Shown here: in pieces, positions 46,300 through 55,222 of the stretch | Layout of the letters: each line of letters starts with the position of its first letter | Position numbering within the stretch: position 1 is the stretch's first letter | Origin: Spirosoma aureum | GTDB taxonomy: Bacteria > Bacteroidota > Bacteroidia > Cytophagales > Spirosomataceae | DNA length: 64,000 nucleotides | Direction of reading: 5' to 3' | Assembly (NCBI RefSeq): GCF_011604685.1 | Contig: NZ_CP050063.1 | Location: forward strand, 8,349,001-8,413,000 | Position numbers and translations under genes: made by a program | Notes under the pieces: model-generated | Told to the model about the DNA's origin: nothing | Databases searched by the model: none | Seen by the model: only the letters and a program-made list of their open reading frames with translations

Positions 46300-48273
46300 A
46301 TGAAACATTCCCAATTCAGGCTATTATGGCTGCTATGTGGTTGTCTGATGGTATGCCGCCTGATGGGGCAGCCGTTAAACAGTCAGCCGGTTGTCGTTTT
46401 GCAGGGGAATCATGATCAGGTTTCTCTTCGGGGAAGTCTGGCCTATTTTCAGGATTCGCTGGGAAACAGAGGTATTCAGGATGTTATTACACCCACCATA
46501 GCGCCCGCCTTTCAGCCTGTTACAACACCCGTTCCCAACTTTGGCTATGTGACGGGTATAAAATCGGCCAAGCCGGTTTGGTTACGATTTAAACTCTCGA
46601 ATGCATCGGATCAGACCCAGAACTGGCTGGCCGAAATCGATTTCTGGTGTTTCGACGAACTTCAGCTCTTTTTAGTCGACGAGCAAAATCAGGTTCTTTC
46701 AACCTCACCCATCATTGGCTGGAAAACACCGGTTGCCAAACGCCCCTTAAACCATAGGCACTACTGGTTTCCATTTACGCTATCCGGGCATCAGAACGCA
46801 ACCGCATACCTGCGTATTCTTAAACATCGGGGCACGCAAATTGTCCCCGTCGAGCTCGTGCGGGCGTCGGCCTATGATTCTCTTCTTCAGAAAAGCTATC
46901 TGTTCTGGGGCGGTGTGTTGTTTACACTGGTCTTCGTAGCGATTATGAATGTCATTTTTTTTCTGATTACCCTCGACCGCATTTATTCGAAATATATTTT
47001 CTGTTTGCTGGGCCTTGTTGGTTTTTTTATCATCAACGATGGGTTCATGAATCAATTTGCCTTTGAGGAACAGTTCTGGCTGCCCCGACAAAATGTCTAT
47101 TTTCTGTTCCCGCTCATTCTTTTCTATTCGCAACTGCTATTTGTCCGAACGTTTCTTCCGCTAGTTAATACACCATCCCATCGCTGGCACAAAGTCGGAA
47201 CAATCGTTTTGTGGTGTGGCGTTTTCTGCCTGATCGCGCTGACTATCGAACGATTTACGCCCTACTCTGCCTTACTGGAGCTTATTCTGGTTCGAATTTT
47301 TTCCGTTTTTTACTGGTTCCCCATGCCTGTTATTGGCGCTTATATCGTGGTGAGTATCGTCCGAAAATACCACGTAAAAGAAGCCTGGCTGTATCTCATA
47401 GCAGTCTTACCGTTTTATGCGCTGAATCTTGGACAGGTGTTTGCCAATTTCGGCATGCTGCCAACCTACGAGCCCGTTGCCAATTTTGCTTATTATGCTC
47501 CAGCCGCCCTGTTCGAGGTGCTGGTATTGACCGTCGGGCTGGCGTATCGCTACAAAATGAACCGTGATCAGACCGAGCGACTCATCAAAGAACAAACGAT
47601 CCAGCAGGAACGAACCTACGAAGCCGAGGTTCAGACGCTGGCCATGAAAAATAGCTTACTGATTGAAAAAGAACGCATTGCCCGCGACCTCCACGACAAT
47701 GTAGGCGCCCATCTGGCCTTTGTCGTTACCAATCTTACTCACATCAGTGATCAGGCTGAGAAACAGCCCCGAATGAACGGGCGTCAGTGGGCCGACCAGC
47801 TACGCACCATTGTGAGCTACACACGCGAAGCGGTTAAACTCCTGCGCGAAACCATCTGGGCCATTCATCAGGAAAGCTTTACGGTCGAGGAATTTTCGGA
47901 ACGGCTTAATCAGTATATCAACCGCTATGTTCACGAAACCGACGGCCTGCATGTCGATGTGGTGGTCACCGGGTCGCAGGCACAGCGGCTAACCTCGACG
48001 CAGGTTCTGAATCTGTTCCGAATTGTTCAGGAAGCACTCAACAACGTAATCAAACACGCCTTCGCCACGCAGGCAACAGTTCACCTACAAATTCGACCCG
48101 GCGGGCATATCAACCTCCGGATCCACGATAATGGGCGCGGGTTTACATGGGCAAACGGAGCGGTTTCCGAGCAACATTATGGCTTGCGAAATATGCAGAC
48201 CCGCGCAGAAGAACTGGGAGGCACGTTCCGGGTTTTTGCCGAAGACGGCACAACCGTAGAAGTAGAAGTTTGA
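46300..48273 (+). CDS. Sensor histidine kinase with 7TM-DISM sensor region
   Basis: 657 residues from the ATG at 46300 (a TTG two codons earlier is possible). Signal peptide (about 1-22). Extracytoplasmic 7TMR-DISM extracellular domain at 35-190 (WLRFKLSNASDQTQNWLAEI, then HYWFPFTLSGHQNATAYLRI). Seven helices cover about 205-410, then a coiled-coil linker. The HisKA_3 phosphoacceptor is His465 in ERIARDLHDNVGAHL. HATPase_c follows with FRIVQEALNNVIKHA, DNGRGF and GLRNMQTRAEELGG. This is the NarL/LuxR-type kinase class, but no response regulator lies next to it, so it is an orphan here. The ligand of the DISM domain, often a carbohydrate, is unknown; the trehalose genes follow. Confidence 0.93.
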   Translation: MKHSQFRLLWLLCGCLMVCRLMGQPLNSQPVVVLQGNHDQVSLRGSLAYFQDSLGNRGIQDVITPTIAPAFQPVTTPVPNFGYVTGIKSAKPVWLRFKLSNASDQTQNWLAEIDFWCFDELQLFLVDEQNQVLSTSPIIGWKTPVAKRPLNHRHYWFPFTLSGHQNATAYLRILKHRGTQIVPVELVRASAYDSLLQKSYLFWGGVLFTLVFVAIMNVIFFLITLDRIYSKYIFCLLGLVGFFIINDGFMNQFAFEEQFWLPRQNVYFLFPLILFYSQLLFVRTFLPLVNTPSHRWHKVGTIVLWCGVFCLIALTIERFTPYSALLELILVRIFSVFYWFPMPVIGAYIVVSIVRKYHVKEAWLYLIAVLPFYALNLGQVFANFGMLPTYEPVANFAYYAPAALFEVLVLTVGLAYRYKMNRDQTERLIKEQTIQQERTYEAEVQTLAMKNSLLIEKERIARDLHDNVGAHLAFVVTNLTHISDQAEKQPRMNGRQWADQLRTIVSYTREAVKLLRETIWAIHQESFTVEEFSERLNQYINRYVHETDGLHVDVVVTGSQAQRLTSTQVLNLFRIVQEALNNVIKHAFATQATVHLQIRPGGHINLRIHDNGRGFTWANGAVSEQHYGLRNMQTRAEELGGTFRVFAEDGTTVEVEV

Positions 48274-48382
48274 CTTCGTGAAGAGGGCCGTATAAGCCTT
48301 TTTAGCCATTCCCGCCAACACATCCCATTTGTCGTTTGTTAATCTTGGCAATTGCAGCCTCCCAATTCACCATTCTCAACGT

Positions 48383-50218
48383 ATGAATGAGTCATTGATA
48401 AGCCAACGCACACTTGGCGTCACCTTCATGAACGACAGTGCTGTCGTTCGTGTCTGGGCTCCACTAGCCGAAGCCGTATCCCTTCGTATCTGCCATCAGG
48501 ATTTGCTTATTCCTCTTCAGCATACCGGCTCCTACTGGCAAACGACCACAAGCCAGCTAAAACCGGGTGACACGTATACATTTATTCTCAACAATACGAC
48601 TGAACGACCTGATCCGGCATCGCTCGCACAACCAGAAAGTGTTCATGGCCCATCGCAGGCAGTCGATATCGCTCAATTTGTATGGACAGATACGGCCTGG
48701 AATAACCTCCCGCTAGAAAGTTATCTCCTGTATGAGCTTCATACGGGCACATTCACTCCTGAAGGCACATTTGCTGGTATTGAAGCCAAACTGGATTATT
48801 TTGTTGAGCTGGGTATTAATGCCATTGAGATCATGCCCGTGGCGCAATTTCCTGGTACGCGCAACTGGGGCTACGATGGCGTTTGCCCATATGCTGTTCA
48901 GAATTCCTATGGCGGGGCTGCGGGGCTACAACGGCTCGTCGACGCCTGTCATCGAAAGGGGCTTGCCGTGGTACTCGACGTAGTCTACAATCACATGGGG
49001 CCAGAAGGCAATTATTTTGCCGATTATGGTCCTTACTTTACCAATAAACATCGAACGCCCTGGGGTGATGCCCTTAATTTCGACGATAACTACAGTGATA
49101 GTGTCCGGCGTTATTTCCTCGAAAACGTTCTGATGTGGTTTCGCGACTTTCATATTGATGCCTTGCGTTTAGACGCAGTTCACGCCATTCATGATGAGAG
49201 CGAGCTGCATATCCTCCGTGAGATCAAACAATATGTTGACCAGCTCATGCAGGAAACCGGTCGGCAGCATTACCTCATCATAGAGTCAGATCAGAACGAA
49301 ACGCGGTTTATTCAGCCGATTGCCAGTGATGGTTATGGTATGGATGCGCAGTGGAACGACGAATTTCATCATGCCTTACGAGTAACCGCAGGTGGCGAAC
49401 GAAGCGGGTATTATGCTGATTATGACGGCATCCGGCATCTGGCCAAGTCATACCGTGATGCCTACGTGTACGATGGCACCTACATGCCCCGGCGTGCTAA
49501 AATTGTTGGCAAACCAACAAGCACCCATCCAGGGCAGCAGTTTGTCGTTTTCTCCCAAAATCACGACCAGATCGGGAACCGGATGCTGGGTGAACGACCA
49601 AGTCAGCTGGTCAGTTTTTCCATGCAGAAGCTCATGGCGGGGGCTGTGATGAGTAGTCCATACCTGCCCATGCTGTTCATGGGTGAGGAATGGGGTGAAT
49701 TAAATCCATTTCTGTACTTTGTCAGCCATTCTGACCCAGGGTTGATCGAAGCGGTTCGGCAGGGGCGAAAAAGGGAGTTTGCTGCTTTTCAGACCTCCCT
49801 TGAGGCTCCAGACCCGCAAGCCGCTCAGACATTCGAACGATCCCGGCTTCGGTGGGAACGCCTTACCCAGGAGCCCCACCAAACGCTTTTTCGCTACTAC
49901 CAAACATTGCTTGCCCTTCGCAAAAAATCGCCCCTACGGCACCCAAACCGGGAATCGGTGGCCGTGGTTATGGACGATGCCCGGCAGACTCTCACGCTGA
50001 TTCGCCAGCACCCAAACGACGCCCCGATTGTTTGTCTAATGAATTTCTCGTCAAAACCCGAATCATTCCGGGTTCCAATCAGTATCAAGCCCTGGCAAAA
50101 ACTCCTGGATTCTGCTGACCCTCAGTGGCTTGGCCAACAGGCGGCTCCGACAGAAGTGGCAGGCGACACGCCGGTTATCGTGCAGGCCGAATCCATTTTG
50201 ATTTATACGAATGGGTAG
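48383..50218 (+). CDS. treZ: Malto-oligosyltrehalose trehalohydrolase
   Basis: Releases trehalose from malto-oligosyltrehalose, the second step of the TreY-TreZ route from glycogen or maltodextrin; cytoplasmic. 611 residues from the ATG at 48383 (the frame extends 18 residues upstream without a typical start). N-terminal CBM48-like domain (VVRVWAPLAEAVSLRI). Then a GH13 barrel: ELHTGTFTPEGTFAGIEAKL, VVLDVVYNHMGPEGNYF (region I), DALRLDAVHAI with the nucleophile Asp (II), LIIESDQNE with the acid Glu (III) and SQNHDQIGNR (IV). C-terminal beta domain about 530-611. Upstream of treY with a 32-base gap, so one operon. Confidence 0.95.
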   Translation: MNESLISQRTLGVTFMNDSAVVRVWAPLAEAVSLRICHQDLLIPLQHTGSYWQTTTSQLKPGDTYTFILNNTTERPDPASLAQPESVHGPSQAVDIAQFVWTDTAWNNLPLESYLLYELHTGTFTPEGTFAGIEAKLDYFVELGINAIEIMPVAQFPGTRNWGYDGVCPYAVQNSYGGAAGLQRLVDACHRKGLAVVLDVVYNHMGPEGNYFADYGPYFTNKHRTPWGDALNFDDNYSDSVRRYFLENVLMWFRDFHIDALRLDAVHAIHDESELHILREIKQYVDQLMQETGRQHYLIIESDQNETRFIQPIASDGYGMDAQWNDEFHHALRVTAGGERSGYYADYDGIRHLAKSYRDAYVYDGTYMPRRAKIVGKPTSTHPGQQFVVFSQNHDQIGNRMLGERPSQLVSFSMQKLMAGAVMSSPYLPMLFMGEEWGELNPFLYFVSHSDPGLIEAVRQGRKREFAAFQTSLEAPDPQAAQTFERSRLRWERLTQEPHQTLFRYYQTLLALRKKSPLRHPNRESVAVVMDDARQTLTLIRQHPNDAPIVCLMNFSSKPESFRVPISIKPWQKLLDSADPQWLGQQAAPTEVAGDTPVIVQAESILIYTNG

Positions 50219-50250
50219 TAAGCCTACCCCTCAATCCTTCCTCCCAACTC

Positions 50251-53004
50251 ATGTTCAATCCTATCGCTACGTATCGTATTCAGTTTCATAAAGATTTCAC
50301 TTTTCAACAACTCGATACACTGTTGCCTTACCTCCAAAAGCTAGGGGTATCAACGATTTATGCCTCACCAATTTTTGCGGCTGTACCTGATAGCGTTCAT
50401 GGCTATGATGGCATTGACCCGAACCGGATCAACCCTGAGATTGGCACTGAAGATGAACTACAAGCGATAAATCACCAGTTGCAGTTGGCGAATATGAGTT
50501 GGTTACAGGACATTGTCCCGAACCATATGGCCTACTATTTCACCAACCAATGGCTGATGGATGTGTTAGAGAAAGGGCCTTTATCTCGTTTTGCTTCATT
50601 TTTTGATACATCGCTGTCAAGTTCATTTTTTCATGGACGTATCCTGGCGCCATTTCTGGCCGAACCGATAGACGAAGCGCTGGCAAAAGGCAACCTGGTT
50701 CTCCACTACGACCAGACACGTTTTTTGCTGGATGTGAGCGGGAATAGACTACCACTAAAGCCCGACAGCTACGCGACTATTCTACAGACAAGTGCCGCGG
50801 AACCCTCCGGCGCTATACAACAGCTACTGATCCAGCTTGATCAGCTCAGACATCTGGATGAACCGGAAGCATATGGAATTGAATGGGCTGAATTTCGCCT
50901 GCAACTGGCGGCTTTGATGCACACCGACCTAACCGAAACGTACATTGAGGATTGCCTGAACGTAGTGAATCAAAATCCAGCTTTGTTACATCGTCTTGCT
51001 GATGAACAACATTATCGGTTTTGCACTGAGATTGAAACCCGGCAGGAGATGACTTACCGCCGTTTCTTTACAATCAATGGGTTGATATGCCTGAATATGG
51101 ACGATGAGACCGTCTTTCAGCAACTTCACCATCTGACAAAGAGATTCATAGACAACGGTGTTTTTCAGGGATTACGAATTGATCATATCGATGGACTGTT
51201 CGATCCCAAACGGTATCTGGATCGGCTAAGGGAGCTAACACGCGATGAAACGTTCATCGTCGTTGAGAAGATCCTTCAGGACAAGGAAGCTTTGCCGACC
51301 GACTGGCCTGTGCAGGGAACCTCGGGATACGATTTTCTGGCCCTGGTGAATAATCTGCTGACAAATAGCCAGGCGGAACCTGCCTTCCGCAATTTCTATC
51401 ACAAATTAATTGGTAGCGATACGCCCCTACCAGAGCGTATTCGGGATAGAAAAGCGTATTTCCTGGCTCAATATATGGGGGGTGAACTTAATAACCTCTA
51501 CCACTATTTTCTCGATCTTAACCTGACCGACGAAACGGCACTGACCGAATTGACAGCGGGTGAGTTAAAGCTGGCTATTGGCGAACTACTCATCGAATGC
51601 CCCGTTTATCGGTATTACGGCAATCAATTGCCGCTACCGGCCGATGAGTCGGACAGTTTAAGGCAGATGCTCAAAGTGATTCGGGAAACAAAACCAGAAC
51701 TAGAGTCGGCACTGGCTTTGCTGGAAAAAGCATTATTGACCAAGCCCATGGAGAGTGACACCGATCACGACCATAGGGCTCTTCGTTTTTATCACCGACT
51801 CATGCAGTTCTCTGGCCCGTTGATGGCAAAAGGTGTAGAAGATACATTGCTATACACCTACAATTGCTTCATCGGTCATAATGAAGTTGGTGATTCGCCC
51901 GAGCGTTTTGGGTTGTCAGTTGAGTCTTTTCACGAGGCTATGCAGCACCGACAAGCCCACTGGCCGCTTGCTCAGAACGCGACTGCCACCCATGACACAA
52001 AACGGGGTGAAGATGTACGGGCAAGGCTCAATGTACTGACCGATCTGCCCGACGAATGGCTGGCTGAAGTACAACACTGGCAGCAATTGAACGCTTCGCT
52101 AAAACAGCCAGGAGATGATCAGAAGCATGTACCTGACGCGAATGATGAATATTTAATTTACCAGAACCTGCTCGGTGCTTACCCGATGCCTAACGAAGAC
52201 GGGCAGGTCGACGATGAGGACGATTTCCCAAACCGGTTTCGTTTATACCTCGAAAAAGCATTGCAGGAGGCTAAGCGCCACACAACCGGCTGGGTCGTTG
52301 ACGATAGCTATCACGAAGGGGTTAAGGTATTTACCAATCGGCTGCTCGAACGGTCGGGAGCGTTTTGGCCGCGATTCGAATCGTTTCACCGGCAAATAGC
52401 CGATTTTGGTATAGTCAATTCGCTGGCGCAGGTTCTGCTCAAATTTACCTGTCCGGGGGTTCCGGATGTTTACCAGGGAGCCGAAAGCTGGGATCTGAGT
52501 CTGGTCGACCCCGACAATCGACGACCTGTTGATTTCGATCGTCGGCAGACGTGGTTAACCGATTTGCTTTCTGTTCAGGAATCTGCCTCCGAAACACGTT
52601 GGGCTACACTATGGCAACATCGTTTCGATGGTCGTGTCAAATTCTGGCTCACGTATTTGCTCCTGCATGAGCGGCAGTCCAGTCCAACCTTATTTGCGGA
52701 GGGCGAATACGTGCCATTACTCATTGACGGTACGTATCGGGATTATGTATTGGCCTTTGCGCGTCGGCTTGGCAACCAATGGTACATTGTAGCGATACCA
52801 CTCCATTTTGCGCAACTCTGTCGGCAACAGAAGCAGGATACACAGCGAATCGATTGGCAAGACACCTCCATTCGTTTACCAATCGATGCCCCAACGCAAT
52901 GGTTCAATTGTCTGGATGGGACGCTCAGCAGCACAACCGAACGTATGTTGGTGCAAGCTATGTTTAAGGCTCTACCCGTTGGAATTTTACGTAACACGGA
53001 CTAA
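50251..53004 (+). CDS. treY: Malto-oligosyltrehalose synthase
   Basis: Intramolecular transglycosylation of the reducing end of maltodextrins to an alpha-1,1 bond, giving the TreZ substrate. 917 residues from the ATG at 50251; the frame extends back into treZ but the MFNPIATYRIQFHKDFTFQQ start is typical of TreY. GH13 motifs: GYDGIDPNRINPEIG, WLQDIVPNHMAY (region I), GLRIDHIDGLFDPKRYL with nucleophile Asp (II), FIVVEKILQDKE with Glu (III), ATATHDTKRGEDVRARL (IV) and PGVPDVYQGAESWDLSLVDP near the end. It is longer than many TreY (700-800), with an enlarged helical insert around residues 390-520. No treX/glgX debranching gene is adjacent. Confidence 0.95.
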   Translation: MFNPIATYRIQFHKDFTFQQLDTLLPYLQKLGVSTIYASPIFAAVPDSVHGYDGIDPNRINPEIGTEDELQAINHQLQLANMSWLQDIVPNHMAYYFTNQWLMDVLEKGPLSRFASFFDTSLSSSFFHGRILAPFLAEPIDEALAKGNLVLHYDQTRFLLDVSGNRLPLKPDSYATILQTSAAEPSGAIQQLLIQLDQLRHLDEPEAYGIEWAEFRLQLAALMHTDLTETYIEDCLNVVNQNPALLHRLADEQHYRFCTEIETRQEMTYRRFFTINGLICLNMDDETVFQQLHHLTKRFIDNGVFQGLRIDHIDGLFDPKRYLDRLRELTRDETFIVVEKILQDKEALPTDWPVQGTSGYDFLALVNNLLTNSQAEPAFRNFYHKLIGSDTPLPERIRDRKAYFLAQYMGGELNNLYHYFLDLNLTDETALTELTAGELKLAIGELLIECPVYRYYGNQLPLPADESDSLRQMLKVIRETKPELESALALLEKALLTKPMESDTDHDHRALRFYHRLMQFSGPLMAKGVEDTLLYTYNCFIGHNEVGDSPERFGLSVESFHEAMQHRQAHWPLAQNATATHDTKRGEDVRARLNVLTDLPDEWLAEVQHWQQLNASLKQPGDDQKHVPDANDEYLIYQNLLGAYPMPNEDGQVDDEDDFPNRFRLYLEKALQEAKRHTTGWVVDDSYHEGVKVFTNRLLERSGAFWPRFESFHRQIADFGIVNSLAQVLLKFTCPGVPDVYQGAESWDLSLVDPDNRRPVDFDRRQTWLTDLLSVQESASETRWATLWQHRFDGRVKFWLTYLLLHERQSSPTLFAEGEYVPLLIDGTYRDYVLAFARRLGNQWYIVAIPLHFAQLCRQQKQDTQRIDWQDTSIRLPIDAPTQWFNCLDGTLSSTTERMLVQAMFKALPVGILRNTD

Positions 53005-53023
53005 ACGAAACAGTCCGTGTTAC
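52991..53023. terminator. Hairpin between convergent treY and DUF1059 genes
   Basis: Perfect 12-bp arms (52991-53002 and 53012-53023), 9-base loop. It overlaps the treY stop codon. Neither side has a T run. Confidence 0.7.
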
Positions 53024-53035
53024 ATAAGTTCACGG

Positions 53036-53206
53036 CTATTCTTCCCGAATCAATTGTTTTAACTGGTCGGCTAGTTCAGGCGTCACGGTTACACCGTGCG
53101 CTTCCTGCGCATGGGCAGCAGCCTGTGTCAATACGGCATCTTCCGTGGAGGCCTTGATGACACCTTCGCAGTCGAAACCGGCATCGCGGCAATGGAGCGT
53201 TTTCAT
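53036..53206 (-). CDS. DUF1059 small protein
   Basis: 56 residues: MKTLHCRDAGFDCEGVIK at the start, then a helix STEDAVLTQAAAHAQEAHG and a Thr/Pro turn before the last helix ELADQLKQLIREE. This is the DUF1059 pattern (MK-x-(L/F)-x-C-x-D-x-G-x-D-C, then AxxHAxExHG). Two conserved Cys (6 and 13) and His residues suggest metal or redox binding, but the role is unknown. It converges on treY across a perfect hairpin. Short, so easily missed by gene callers. Confidence 0.82.
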   Translation of the reverse strand: MKTLHCRDAGFDCEGVIKASTEDAVLTQAAAHAQEAHGVTVTPELADQLKQLIREE

Positions 53207-53713
53207 GATAGAGGTTTGGGTTTAATTGATCTATGGTTATTCTGCAATAATGCTACGTTATTCTTACTGAGCCGATTAAGGCTATTTATAACTAAATTCA
53301 GGCAACCCTTAGTCTTTAGACCGAGAAACAATATACTCTTTATTTAGATAGCTGTGCATAGTAAATCGGTGGATTTATCATAAACAGGAAACATGTCGAT
53401 CAATAATCTACCGCCCTACAAAAGGCGAGTTATTAGCAAAACTAAAGGTAAATAAAGCCAGCAGTAATCAATTGGCTAACAGCGCCGATTGATCAAACGG
53501 TAGGTAGTAAATCAGAAGTCGGCTCAGTTCAGATCCCGCGCGTTTATCTGTCATACCCAGTCCCTTTCTGACACCGGCGCCTTGTATCCAATGGATACGA
53601 TCGTTTCGTTTTCTTACAATTTTATCCAGTAATGGCGGTAGACCTTTGTCCTGTCAAAAACGAAATAATAGCTGGTCTATACGCAGCAGGCCAATTTTAA
53701 CTAAACGACAGGC
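53207..53713. other. Intergenic region, 507 bases, no gene seen
   Basis: A/T-rich, between the DUF1059 gene (minus) and the NmrA-like gene (plus), so it should hold two divergent promoters. A 6-bp palindrome, GTATCC-AAT-GGATAC, lies near 53586. No perfect TAnnTTTG in a useful position and no coding remnant were recognised. Confidence 0.45.
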
Positions 53714-54652
53714 ATGAATACACTATCAATTCCCGCTTTACAGCCAGAAGATGCAACGGTTCCAGCAACCTCTCCTACTATCCTTGTTACGGGTGCAACT
53801 GGTACGATTGGCACTGAACTTACCCGCATTTTATCGGAGAAAGGTGTTGTCTTTCGGGTCATGGTTCGCTCGGCCAGGGATGTAAAGAAATTTAACACAC
53901 TAGCCGGTGTCGAAGTTGTTATCGGCGATTTCAACGATACAGCGACGATTGCACAGGCTTTAGTTGGCATCGACCGTGCCTTTCTGCTCACGAACTCGTC
54001 GGAACAAGCCGAAAGTCAGCAGCTCAATTTCGTTACCGAAGCTAGGCGGGCAGGCGTCGCACACATCGTCAAATTATCGCAGTTTGCGGCTGACCTTGCT
54101 TCTCCCGTTCGGTTCCTGCGCTACCATGCCGTTGTTGAGCAGGCAATCAAGCTGTCGGGCATGGCTTTTACCTTTCTGCGCCCCAATTTATTTATGCAGG
54201 GATTGCTGGGATTCCGGGCTTCGATTGCCGAGCAGGGGAAATTCTTTGCAGCCATCGGTGATGCCAGCGTCAGCGCCGTCGATATACGGGATATTGCCGC
54301 GGTTGCGGCTGCGACTCTGACCGGTTCAGGTCACGAGGGGAAAATTTATACTCTCACCGGTCCTGAAGCACTAACCCACCCGGAGATGGCCGATAAACTC
54401 GCAACGGCCCTTGGGCACCCGGTTACGTTTGTCGATGTACCGCCAGCCGCCATGCGCGATGCGCTGATTCAGTTTGGTTTTCCGATCTGGCAAGCCGATG
54501 GCCTGATCGAAGATTACGCACATTATAGCCACAATGAAGCATCGGTTGTTACGACAGATGTACAAGATGCCACCGGTTCGGCCCCACGGGACTTTGCCGC
54601 ATTTGCCCATGATTACACGTCTGTCTTCTTAACTGCCTTAAGTTCTCATTAA
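53714..54652 (+). CDS. NmrA-like / atypical short-chain NAD(P)H-binding protein
   Basis: 312 residues. Rossmann motif TILVTGATGTIGTELTRIL (residues 23-41), GVEVVIGDFNDTATIAQALV near 70-89, AFLLTNSSEQAESQQLNFV near 94, and FTFLRPNLFMQGLLGFRASI near 152-171, which is the NmrA-family FLRPxxFMxN pattern. Members bind NADP(H) and act as redox sensors or as quinone or isoflavone-type reductases; the active-site Tyr-Lys pair of classical short-chain dehydrogenases is not evident. The N-terminal 20 residues (SIPALQPEDATVPATS) are extra and probably disordered. Single gene. Confidence 0.88.
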   Translation: MNTLSIPALQPEDATVPATSPTILVTGATGTIGTELTRILSEKGVVFRVMVRSARDVKKFNTLAGVEVVIGDFNDTATIAQALVGIDRAFLLTNSSEQAESQQLNFVTEARRAGVAHIVKLSQFAADLASPVRFLRYHAVVEQAIKLSGMAFTFLRPNLFMQGLLGFRASIAEQGKFFAAIGDASVSAVDIRDIAAVAAATLTGSGHEGKIYTLTGPEALTHPEMADKLATALGHPVTFVDVPPAAMRDALIQFGFPIWQADGLIEDYAHYSHNEASVVTTDVQDATGSAPRDFAAFAHDYTSVFLTALSSH

Positions 54653-54776
54653 GCGTAGTATTCGTCAAAGCCGGTATTGCCATTTGAGCGTATCGGCTTC
54701 GATCAATAAATTATAACTTATTACTAATCAAATTATTAGCAGTCCACAAATTCAGACTATTATTTTTTCAACAAAT

Positions 54777-54822
54777 CAACTAATATATTAGTTGTAAAAC
54801 TAAACCGTTAGTCATATCTTTC
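54777..54822 (+). promoter_or_regulatory. Promoter and probable BlaI operators of the blaI-blaR1 unit
   Basis: Perfect 18-bp palindrome CAACTAATATATTAGTTG (54777-54794), overlapping a second inverted repeat TTAGTT-N4-AACTAA (54788-54803). Near-consensus -7 box TATCTTTC (54815-54822) with TTG (54792-54794) about 20 bases upstream inside the operator. A BlaI dimer here would block the -33 region. Confidence 0.65.
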
Positions 54823-54850
54823 GAATACGAAACCAGTTTACGAAATTATC

Positions 54851-55222
54851 ATGCAGCTACGCGAACTTACCAAGGCCGAAGAAGAGATCATGCGCGTGTT
54901 ATGGCAGCTTAAAAAGGGCTTTGTAAAAGATGTACTGGCCGAACTGCCCGAGCCGAAACCTGCCTACAATACCGTCTCGACCATTATCCGGATTCTTGAA
55001 AAAAAAGAACTGGTGGGTTATACGGCTTATGGCAAAACTCACGAATACTACCCGCTAATTACGGAGGAGCAGTACCGTCGTTTTCAGACGGACCAGCTAA
55101 TGGCGAATTACTTCGATAATTCATTAAAAAAGCTGGTGTCATTTTTTGTACAGGACAAGAACATCAGTCTTTCCGAAGCCGATGAGATCATTAAGCTCCT
55201 AAACAAAAACAAAGACCAATGA
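54851..55222 (+). CDS. BlaI/MecI/CopY-family repressor
   Basis: 123 residues. Winged helix with the family start LTKAEEEIMRVLWQLKKGFV, AYNTVSTIIRILEKKELVGY (recognition helix) and the wing YGKTHEYYPLITEEQYRR. The C-terminal dimerisation helix holds a Leu- and Asn-rich stretch (SEADEIIKLLNKN). It represses its own operon and is inactivated by cleavage when the partner M56 protease is triggered. Overlaps the next gene by four bases (ATGA). In Bacteroidota such pairs often lack any beta-lactamase, as here. Confidence 0.92.
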   Translation: MQLRELTKAEEEIMRVLWQLKKGFVKDVLAELPEPKPAYNTVSTIIRILEKKELVGYTAYGKTHEYYPLITEEQYRRFQTDQLMANYFDNSLKKLVSFFVQDKNISLSEADEIIKLLNKNKDQ

